A DNA stretch of 45,146 nucleotides from a virus. The position numbers and the translations under genes are program-made. The stretch spans positions 1 to 45,146 of the IMG/VR virus record IMGVR_UViG_3300035670_000396; one strand, 5' to 3'. Every line of letters begins with the position of its first letter. Positions within the stretch are counted from its first letter, which is position 1. A model generated the notes under the pieces. That model did not search any database and had not been told where the DNA came from. It saw only the letters and a list, made by a program, of their open reading frames with translations. Shown here piece by piece: positions 1 to 4,761 of the stretch.

Positions 1-326
1 CCCGTAGGGGCCGAATTCGGCCGGTACCCCTAGGGGTATTCGACCACGGGTCACGACCGGCCCCGCGACAGTGTCCGGCCCCGGTCGACCCGGTCGACGT
101 CGAGCACGACCCGGCCCCGGTCGACGACGAGCACGTCGAGCACGTTCGACCCGGTCGACGTCGAGCACGGCCCCGGCCCCTGCCAGCACGGCCCCGGTCG
201 ACGTCGGCCCCTGCCAGCACGTCGAGCACGTCGGCCCCTGCCAGCACGTCGAGCACGTCGAGCACGGCCCCGGCCCCTGCCAGCACGTCGACCGGGGCCG
301 GGGCCGATGCTGGCACGAATTCGGGA

Positions 327-343
327 ATGAGAATCATTCTCAT
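327..343. promoter_or_regulatory. Fur/Zur-like operator palindrome
   Basis: The 17-base sequence ATGAGAATCATTCTCAT is a perfect inverted repeat with 8-base arms around one central C. Its core TGAGAATCATTCTCA has the 7-1-7 layout of Fur-family boxes (TGATAATNATTATCA type) and differs from that form by one symmetric T-to-G change. It also resembles actinobacterial Zur boxes. The palindrome and its AT content stand out from the GC-rich surroundings. Binding by a host iron or zinc regulator is inferred. No gene begins convincingly just downstream. Confidence 0.55.
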
Positions 344-619
344 GTTTCACGATCGACCCGGCCCCGGTCGACGTGGCGCGTACGTGGCGCGTACGCTGGC
401 ACTTCTCGCGTGTATTGCGTGGAATTCGGGGATTTCGGCCCCCAATCATGCGCACGATATCGGGGTACTTATTGCACGCGCATTATCGGGAATTCTGGCA
501 CGCGCCATTCACGCGTCGAGCACGCGCCCGCGGCGCGTATTGACCGCGTGCGCGGCGCGTATCGCGTGCCGATAATCAGCATTATCGGCACACTTTTCGG
601 GCGCTTATTCCAAGATACA

Positions 620-633
620 CGCGTGTAGTTCGG
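620..633 (+). repeat. Repeated 14-mer CGCGTGTAGTTCGG, copy 1
   Basis: The 14-mer CGCGTGTAGTTCGG occurs here and again at 3827-3840, upstream of the primase gene. In both places CGGGGCTTT lies close by (just after this copy at 631-639, and before the second copy at 3790-3798). This suggests a duplicated regulatory module, for example a promoter or binding site. No good -35 hexamer can be paired with it, so its role is open. Confidence 0.45.
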
Positions 634-730
634 GGCTTTTAAGGGGGAATTCGCGTGGATTCCGGGCAGAAAAGTCCCGAATCGGCCCCCTGTTTTGCCG
701 TCTCTTTCGCCTCCCCACACGCACAGGTTT

Positions 731-758
731 TTGACAAAGTGAAACGATAAGATATTGC
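731..758 (+). promoter_or_regulatory. Possible sigma-70-type promoter
   Basis: A consensus -35 TTGACA at 731-736 is followed after 16 bases by TATTGC at 753-758, a weak -10. The stretch is AT-richer than its surroundings. A transcript from here would cross the small reading frame at 824 and the TGCAGCC repeat cluster, so it could also produce an origin-linked RNA. The weak -10 keeps confidence low. Confidence 0.35.
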
Positions 759-823
759 CCCGAGGGCTCAATCTTCCACGAAGAAACCCGAGTTCTGGAG
801 TCGGCCACAGGAGTACCGATTCC

Positions 824-991
824 ATGGCCTCGCATTATTCGTCGTGCAGCCAGCCGCGGCTGCATCTGGCTGCACGAGCGGCTGCACGATCAATAAACAT
901 GGCACTCATGCAGCCGTGCAGCCGAGATGCAGCCACAGTTGGCTGCACGCCGAATAATATCGGCCACGAGCAAGAAACCCCTATCTACTAG
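824..991 (+). CDS. Possible 55-residue protein inside the repeat cluster
   Basis: A 55-codon frame starts at ATG 824. AGGAG lies ten bases upstream (809-813) and the possible promoter at 731-758 lies before it. The peptide (MASHYSSCSQ... to ...ETPIY) has no recognised domain, and its codons are largely dictated by the TGCAGCC repeats, which is unusual for a real gene. The ribosome-binding site and promoter are the only arguments in favour. The alternative is that the region is a non-coding origin and this frame is chance. Confidence 0.22.
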   Translation: MASHYSSCSQPRLHLAARAAARSINMALMQPCSRDAATVGCTPNNIGHEQETPIY

Positions 992-1158
992 GTACTATAC
1001 CCCTTAAACCTAGTACCTACCTTAGTACCTTTTTGTATATTATTTGATTTGCAGCCGATGCAGCCACTTTCTGCACGTAGTACCCCGTTTTCGTTATTAG
1101 GCACCATCTGCCCCCCTATAGGGGTGTCTATGTCTGCAAAACGGCTGCACCGGCTGCA
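845..1158. repeat. TGCAGCC iteron cluster, candidate origin
   Basis: The heptamer TGCAGCC appears six times forward (845, 909, 917, 928, 1050, 1059) and six times reversed as GGCTGCA (858, 868, 880, 941, 1143, 1152). A thirteenth copy is at 1437-1443. The copies flank an AT-rich stretch around 950-1050 that contrasts with the GC-rich genome. Iterons next to an AT-rich unwinding region are typical of replication origins of phages and plasmids, and the replication genes follow downstream. The origin role is inferred. No initiator-like protein with a known iteron specificity is recognised here. Confidence 0.6.
991..1084. repeat. TAGTACC short repeats in AT-rich core
   Basis: TAGTACC occurs at 1011-1017, 1023-1029 and 1078-1084, and inverted as GGTACTA at 991-997. 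These sit in the AT-rich core between the TGCAGCC clusters and form a second repeat family. They could be binding sites for an initiator or regulator. Confidence 0.45.
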
Positions 1159-1168
1159 AATCAAATAA
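1040..1168. repeat. 26-bp inverted repeat with 77-base spacer
   Basis: Bases 1040-1065 and 1143-1168 are reverse complements with a single mismatch. Each arm combines an AT-rich stretch (TTATTTGATTT type) with two TGCAGCC units. The spacer contains CCCCTATAGGGG (1113-1124), itself a palindrome. The arms could form a cruciform or a large RNA hairpin. The arrangement fits a replication origin or a site for a dimeric DNA-binding protein. Confidence 0.6.
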
Positions 1169-1449
1169 CCACTTTTCCGGCACTCGCTGCGGCACCCTCC
1201 CCGCCCGGCCCCGCATTCTGCCTATTTGCCGCCCCCTCACCCCCTCTTGTGGCCGTCCATCCTGCCGATCTCCTGCCCCCCAGTTGGTGGCGGCCTCGAT
1301 CCGTCAGGTTGTTATCAGTTTGATATCACGGTGCGGCCTCGAAGGGCGGCAAGTAGCCGCAAGCCGGGCAGGGCTTCCCAAGGCTTCCGGCAAGGCTTCC
1401 CCAAGTTGCCTTGTCGTGTCCCATTTGCCCGCCATTTGCAGCCAGACCG
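1169..1449. other. Non-coding stretch with operator and GGCTTCC repeats
   Basis: No gene was found here. The stretch is GC-rich. It contains an operator-like palindrome (listed separately at 1311-1329), three copies of GGCTTCC at 1372, 1382 and 1394 spaced about one helical turn apart, and one isolated TGCAGCC at 1437-1443. Reading frames across it have no ribosome-binding site and no recognisable protein. Confidence 0.4.
1311..1329. promoter_or_regulatory. Operator-like palindrome, copy 1
   Basis: GTTATCAGTTTGATATCAC contains TATCA-N3-TGATA (1313-1325), an inverted repeat with the same half-sites as the operator at 1460-1476. The two sites are about 147 bases apart. A shared repressor that could loop the DNA is a reasonable inference. 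Confidence 0.5.
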
Positions 1450-1478
1450 TTGACACGTAGATATCAGAGTGATATCGT
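1450..1478 (+). promoter_or_regulatory. Promoter for the early operon
   Basis: TTGACA at 1450-1455, a 17-base spacer and TATCGT at 1473-1478 form a strong sigma-70-type promoter pointing at the 1565-3676 operon, with an expected start near 1485. Almost the whole spacer and most of the -10 are covered by the palindromic operator at 1460-1476, so a protein bound there would block RNA polymerase. Confidence 0.65.
1460..1476. promoter_or_regulatory. Palindromic operator overlapping promoter, copy 2
   Basis: GATATCAGAGTGATATC is a perfect inverted repeat: 7-base arms GATATCA/TGATATC around GAG. It sits between the -35 and -10 of the promoter at 1450-1478. With the related site at 1311-1329 it suggests a repressed early promoter. 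The ribbon-helix-helix protein encoded at 3203-3676 at the end of this operon is a candidate ligand, by inference only. Confidence 0.6.
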
Positions 1479-1501
1479 CCCCGCATCGACAACCCCGGCC
1501 C

Positions 1502-1534
1502 CCCAGTACAGGCCCAGTACAGACCCAGTACAGG
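1502..1534 (+). repeat. Three tandem 11-bp repeats in the leader
   Basis: Three copies of CCCAGTACAGG (the second ends in A) start at 1502, 1513 and 1524, each exactly 11 bases apart, just downstream of the expected transcription start. The spacing of one helical turn suggests protein binding on one DNA face. A role in the untranslated leader RNA is also possible. Confidence 0.5.
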
Positions 1535-1564
1535 CGGCCCACAGAGAAAAGAGCTTCATCCATC

Positions 1565-1771
1565 ATGCTGACCACTGCGCCTCACCCACCCCCGCCACCC
1601 CCGCCCGGTGGCGGCTTCCCCTGCTCCCCTGCTGGCGACACCACTGTGTGGGGACTCCAGCCCTGCCAGTCTGTAGGGGCCACACCGTCGCATACTGCCC
1701 AACCGGTCGAGTATGCGGCACAGACGGCTCGGCTCCCGGTGCTCCCGGTGCTCCCGGCCACGGCAGCCTGA
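1565..1771 (+). CDS. Possible proline-rich 68-residue protein
   Basis: This frame starts at ATG 1565 behind a purine-rich GAGAAAAGAG. Its TGA stop shares bases with the ATG of the nuclease gene (TGATG at 1769-1773), a coupling pattern common in this genome. The product has a run of seven prolines near its start and a low-complexity rest, with no recognised domain. It is the first frame after the promoter at 1450-1478. Without it the nuclease gene would have a leader of nearly 290 bases and no Shine-Dalgarno site, so translational coupling is attractive. Coding status is uncertain. Confidence 0.35.
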   Translation: MLTTAPHPPPPPPPGGGFPCSPAGDTTVWGLQPCQSVGATPSHTAQPVEYAAQTARLPVLPVLPATAA

Positions 1772-2103
1772 TGTACGACTACAACGCAAGCGTCGAGCGG
1801 GTGATCGACGGCGACACCGTCCGCATGTTGGTCGACCACGGCATGTACCTGCGGTCGTCGCAGTCCATCCGACTCATCGACGTCCACGCCCCCGAGCTGG
1901 GGGACGCTGGCGGGCCCGAGGCCAGGGACTTCGTGAACGCCTGGGTGGCCGTCCATCTCCACGACCCGGCCGCGCCCTGGCCGTTCCATCTCGTCACCGA
2001 GAAGGACAAGCAGACCTTCAACCGCTACATCGGCGTGATCTCGTGCAAGGCGTGCGGAGCGGTCCTCAACGACGACATCAACGCATTCCTGGAGACACCA
2101 TGA
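1771..2103 (+). CDS. Staphylococcal nuclease-like (thermonuclease) protein
   Basis: This 110-residue protein resembles the OB-fold of the staphylococcal nuclease family, Ca2+-dependent enzymes that cut DNA or RNA. Visible family marks are VIDGDTV (residues 11-17, calcium-binding aspartates D13 and D15), R34 in RLIDVHAPE, E42, R85 in FNRYIG and the late LND motif. The position of catalytic Asp40 of the reference enzyme is a histidine (H39), so metal binding may be altered or activity lost. No signal peptide is seen, so it probably acts inside the infected cell, for example in host DNA breakdown or DNA processing. The ATG at 1771 follows the upstream frame by TGATG, and the next gene overlaps by ATGA. 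Confidence 0.75.
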   Translation: MYDYNASVERVIDGDTVRMLVDHGMYLRSSQSIRLIDVHAPELGDAGGPEARDFVNAWVAVHLHDPAAPWPFHLVTEKDKQTFNRYIGVISCKACGAVLNDDINAFLETP

Positions 2104-2294
2104 CCGTCAGGTTCGGCCCCGAAGATTCCGGAATCCTCTCCCGCTTCGGCGATTTCGAAGTTCGACTCCACGCCGAAACCTGCGGCACGTCAATGACGCA
2201 TTCGGGGCGATGTCAGCTCCGGTGTGAGTGCTGGTGCCACTATCCCGACCCACCCAGGATCGAAGAACCACACCAAGCGTTGGAGGCGCCATGA
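2100..2294 (+). CDS. Small cysteine-rich hypothetical protein
   Basis: This 64-residue protein starts at the ATGA that ends the nuclease gene (2100) and ends in the ATGA that starts the next gene (2291-2294), so it is well anchored in the operon. It has a cysteine/histidine cluster in its second half, CQLRCECWCHY, which could bind a metal. No family is recognised. The coupling suggests co-expression with the early operon. Function is unknown. Confidence 0.6.
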   Translation: MTVRFGPEDSGILSRFGDFEVRLHAETCGTSMTHSGRCQLRCECWCHYPDPPRIEEPHQALEAP

Positions 2295-2437
2295 AGGACT
2301 ACTGGATCGCCATCGCCTTCGCTGCCGTAGTCGTCGCCCTCGTGGCGGCCGAGCGCGCCACCCGCCCCCAGCGCATGTCCGCCGAGGAGTTCGACGAGGC
2401 CTGGGACGAACTCTGGGACGACGAAGATGTCGACTGA
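2291..2437 (+). CDS. Small single-span membrane protein
   Basis: The 48-residue product begins MKDYWIAIAFAAVVVALVAA, one hydrophobic helix, followed by a short basic segment and a highly acidic tail (EEFDEAWDELWDDEDVD). The layout suggests a membrane-anchored peptide with an acidic cytoplasmic tail. It overlaps the preceding gene by ATGA. Small early membrane peptides of phages can modify the host envelope or exclude other phages, but nothing specific is recognised here. Confidence 0.65.
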   Translation: MKDYWIAIAFAAVVVALVAAERATRPQRMSAEEFDEAWDELWDDEDVD

Positions 2438-2455
2438 CCAACACAAGGAGAAAAG

Positions 2456-2707
2456 ATGACCGACATACCAGACATGGTGAACACCCAAGCGCTGTTCGAC
2501 AGCATCGCCATCGAGCCCGGAGCAATGCGGGTGGGCGACGGCAGGTCGTTCCCGCTGCTCAAGTTCAAATTCAGCACCTCCGGAGAGGAAGGCAACGAGT
2601 CGGTGATCCACTTCGTGGGCACCCCGTTGATGCTCGACGACATGCGGCGCCTGCTTCGCGACGCCGTGCAGGAGGCGATCCGCTACTCCAGGCAGCCCCC
2701 GGCATGA
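2456..2707 (+). CDS. Hypothetical early protein (83 aa)
   Basis: A strong AAGGAG ribosome-binding site lies a few bases before the ATG. The 83-residue product appears to have a beta-rich first half (around LLKFKFSTSG and VIHFVGTPL) and a helical end (MRRLLRDAVQEAIRYS). No family is recognised. It ends in an ATGA overlap with the next gene, so it belongs to the early operon. Confidence 0.7.
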   Translation: MTDIPDMVNTQALFDSIAIEPGAMRVGDGRSFPLLKFKFSTSGEEGNESVIHFVGTPLMLDDMRRLLRDAVQEAIRYSRQPPA

Positions 2708-2967
2708 AGTGGCGTGACGTCAACTACTTGTGCCACGGCTTGGAGGCGGAAGTGATCATCGAGGCCAAGAACGAACCCCACACGCGGGGCGAGCCGGTCC
2801 CTGTCCGGCGCCTGCACGGCGTCATCCAGTGCGCCGACCACGATGCTAGGCCGCACCTGATGGTCGGTGGCCTGGAGGGCTGGAAGATGCACTTCGAAGA
2901 CGCCATCGTCCTGCTCGTACCGCCGAGGGCTCAGCCCGGCCTGTACCGAGCGGGAAGGGCCACATGA
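2704..2967 (+). CDS. Hypothetical early protein (87 aa)
   Basis: The 87-residue frame starts at the ATGA ending the previous gene and ends in the ATGA starting the next. Its sequence alternates hydrophobic and polar residues (EVIIEAK, LHGVIQCAD, HLMVGGLEGW, AIVLLVPP), consistent with a small beta-barrel. No function is recognised. Its place between other small early genes suggests a host-takeover or accessory role. Confidence 0.65.
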   Translation: MKWRDVNYLCHGLEAEVIIEAKNEPHTRGEPVPVRRLHGVIQCADHDARPHLMVGGLEGWKMHFEDAIVLLVPPRAQPGLYRAGRAT

Positions 2968-3206
2968 CGCACCACCACTGCGATGACCCGACACACCCGT
3001 GCCCCGAGTGTCGTCAGCCCGCACGCCCGACCCGCCACGTCACCATCACACTCACCGAGCGCGAGGCCGATCAGATGGCAAGCGGAGACCCCGACGCCCG
3101 AGCGCTGCTTTCCATTCGCCGCAAGTGCAATCACGCCGTACACGCGCTGCGGAGCGAGCGGTTCAGTCCTAACCAGAAGGCAAGCGCCGAAACGAGTGAA
3201 CCATGA
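2964..3206 (+). CDS. Small protein with N-terminal zinc-binding motif
   Basis: The 80-residue product starts MTHHHCDDPTHPCPEC. This compact set of histidines and cysteines (C6, C13 and C16, with nearby histidines) looks like a zinc knuckle. The middle reads HVTITLTEREADQM, a beta strand followed by a helix. It overlaps both neighbours (ATGA with the previous gene, and its end with the ATG at 3203). A DNA-binding or regulatory role is possible but not shown. Confidence 0.65.
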   Translation: MTHHHCDDPTHPCPECRQPARPTRHVTITLTEREADQMASGDPDARALLSIRRKCNHAVHALRSERFSPNQKASAETSEP

Positions 3207-3676
3207 GAGACTTCCCGCAGACAGCCGACCCCGTCGCCCTGGACGACCTCAAGGAGTCGTCGGAGCCGCCGCCGTCCAAGACGGCAAGGTTCCTGCTGCG
3301 ACTCCCGCACCACACCAAGCGAATCTGCGAGGAGGCCGCCCAGCGCGAGGGGCTCAGCCTCAACGTCTGGGCCGCCAGGGTGCTCTCCGAGCACGCCAAG
3401 GCCTCCCGCGAGGGATGGCGCAGCATTCCGGTCGAGGACAACGCTCGTCGGCCGCCAGAGCCAGCGCCCGCGGCCCCAGCGCCCGCTCCGGCCGCCCCGG
3501 TGCAGCCAGGCGTGTGGCCCGTCACCAATCCCGCAATCCAGCCGACCTATGTCCCCCCGCCCCAGTGGGTGACCACGACGGGCACCGGCACGACCGGCAC
3601 GTTCAGCTCCGGCTCGGGCGGCATCTCGTCGTCTGTGGCTCCGACCTACCCGGACTCCGACATCCCGGAACTGTGA
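3203..3676 (+). CDS. Ribbon-helix-helix DNA-binding protein with Pro/Ala-rich tail
   Basis: Residues about 24-66 (KTARFLLRLPHHTKRICEEA and the following QREGLSLNVWAARVLSEH) match the Arc/HicB-type ribbon-helix-helix fold: a short strand that reads DNA bases, then two helices. Residues 75-157 are low-complexity Pro/Ala and then Gly/Ser/Thr-rich, an unusually long tail for this family. It is the last gene of the early operon and is followed by an inverted repeat. It could be a self-acting repressor using the TATCA-N3-TGATA palindromes at 1311-1329 and 1460-1476. That link is inference. No HicA-like toxin lies beside it. Confidence 0.75.
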   Translation: MRDFPQTADPVALDDLKESSEPPPSKTARFLLRLPHHTKRICEEAAQREGLSLNVWAARVLSEHAKASREGWRSIPVEDNARRPPEPAPAAPAPAPAAPVQPGVWPVTNPAIQPTYVPPPQWVTTTGTGTTGTFSSGSGGISSSVAPTYPDSDIPEL

Positions 3677-3744
3677 GTTGACGTTGCCGACCCGATCTGG
3701 TTAGGGTTGCATCTTCGATAGTCCTCCTCGGTCTGTCGGGTGGC

Positions 3745-3799
3745 GAAAGCCCCGACTTCCTCCCTTGTCCGTCAGCCAGGGGATGCAGTCGGGGCTTTC
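3745..3799 (+). terminator. Inverted repeat after the early operon
   Basis: GAAAGCCCCGAC (3745-3756) and GTCGGGGCTTTC (3788-3799) are perfect 12-base complements separated by 31 bases. The position, 68 bases after the last stop of the early operon, suits a terminator, although the loop is long and only a short AATTTG follows. It could instead be a protein site or a leader structure for the primase gene. Confidence 0.45.
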
Positions 3800-3826
3800 A
3801 ATTTGTCCCGACTCCCGAGGATTGCG

Positions 3827-3840
3827 CGCGTGTAGTTCGG
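3827..3840 (+). repeat. Repeated 14-mer CGCGTGTAGTTCGG, copy 2
   Basis: This is an exact second copy of the 14-mer at 620-633, here 48 bases upstream of the primase ATG and 27 bases after the inverted repeat. A shared control element for the origin region and the replication genes is plausible. The leader of the primase gene also has GGAAGGA as ribosome-binding site. Confidence 0.45.
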
Positions 3841-3888
3841 TCGGCTAACGTCCCGTCCCCCACCCGCCACACCCGGAAGGATTACCAC

Positions 3889-4761
3889 ATGGCTGACGCC
3901 CCTACTGTCGAACGAAATGAGTTGCTTCTTCGTGAAGCGACCAAGCTGATGGGCATGTTGTTCATCGGCAGGAGGGAGGCCAAAGCGGTCTTCTCCCGGG
4001 GCCAATGGATCGCCAAGCGCGAGAAGTTCACCCTGAGCGATTTCCGCAGCCACCTGTTCGGCGATCGCTGTCTCGGCGCCTACCTGCTCGACCGGGACTC
4101 CATGGTGCGCTGCATCGCATTCGACGTCGACCTGCTGAGCGACAACCCGGTTCCGGGCGAGCCTGGACAACGGCGCGGCGCTCCCTGGTACCCGATCCAC
4201 GACCTCGCCGACGACGGCGCAGTCGGCGAACTCGACCTTGAACTGCGTCGTGGCGACCTTGAGAAGGCACTCCACGACCCCGACGACGAGGCACATCGTT
4301 GGGCCTGCTCGCTCGTCCAGTCGGCGGTGATGATGATCAAAGACAAGGTGTACGAGACGCTCGGTCTCGTCAGCACCGTCATCGTCACCGGAGGCGGCGC
4401 TCACGTCTTCGTCCCGTTCGGTGAATTGATTCCCGCAGCGGAGGGCCGAGCGATGGCACACTCGGTCATGGACGGGTTGACGAACTTCCACCGCAAGAGC
4501 GAGAGCTTCTACACGAACAGCCTCGACGATCCCAGCATCGACATCGAAGTCTTCCCGAAGCAGGACTTCCTGACCGACCCCGAGTCGCTCGGCAATCTCA
4601 TCCGCTTGCCGTTCGGGATGCACGAGTGCGGGATGCGGACCTACGCCCTGAGCCCCAAGGCCACCCTCATCCCCTCGTGGTCGCTCCCGAAGATGAACTC
4701 CATGGATTGCCTGCGCCTCGCTGCTGCGTGCGTGAATCTCGAATGGCAAGTCGTCGAGTGA
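3889..4761 (+). CDS. Archaeo-eukaryotic-type primase (TOTE-like AEP)
   Basis: This 290-residue protein carries the motifs of the archaeo-eukaryotic primase superfamily, closest by eye to the group found in TOTE conflict elements. They are CIAFDVD (residues 75-81, metal-binding D79 and D81), TGGGAHVFVPF (167-177, H172), IEVFPKQ (219-225) and GNLIRLP (235-241). Such enzymes make primers, and some also extend DNA. The protein has the catalytic core only. The next gene supplies a zinc module and an ATPase, so the two probably form the phage primase-helicase. The ATG at 3889 has a good GGAAGGA site. No bacterial DnaG TOPRIM core is seen in the window. Confidence 0.8.
   Translation: MADAPTVERNELLLREATKLMGMLFIGRREAKAVFSRGQWIAKREKFTLSDFRSHLFGDRCLGAYLLDRDSMVRCIAFDVDLLSDNPVPGEPGQRRGAPWYPIHDLADDGAVGELDLELRRGDLEKALHDPDDEAHRWACSLVQSAVMMIKDKVYETLGLVSTVIVTGGGAHVFVPFGELIPAAEGRAMAHSVMDGLTNFHRKSESFYTNSLDDPSIDIEVFPKQDFLTDPESLGNLIRLPFGMHECGMRTYALSPKATLIPSWSLPKMNSMDCLRLAAACVNLEWQVVE

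Larger units (their letters stand above)
1..652. repeat. Palindrome-rich low-complexity control block
   Basis: No convincing gene is present. Bases 80-300 are built from a few recurring words: GTCGAC (seven copies between about 80 and 375), GTCGAGCACG, and CCCCTGCCAGCACG. GAATTC occurs five times in this block (13, 317, 422, 490, 647), whereas I saw only three other copies in the rest of the window. Two perfect palindromes lie at 9-22 (centred on GAATTC) and 25-38 (TACCCCTAGGGGTA). TGCCAGCA near 280 pairs with TGCTGGCA near 309. Reading frames through it are Arg/Gly/Pro-rich on both strands and look non-coding. It may be an origin, packaging or partition region, or the edge of a circular assembly. 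The sequence alone does not decide. Confidence 0.6.

Noticed and set aside
80-300. Repeated GTCGAGCACG words as a CRISPR array
   Set aside because: The repeats are short and irregular, without spacers of constant length and without cas genes nearby.
51-628. Open frames on both strands in the first 630 bases, including an 82-residue frame at 327-575
   Set aside because: They are Arg/Gly/Pro-rich, overlap each other on both strands, follow the repeat words and lack ribosome-binding sites. The palindrome at 327 explains the apparent start.
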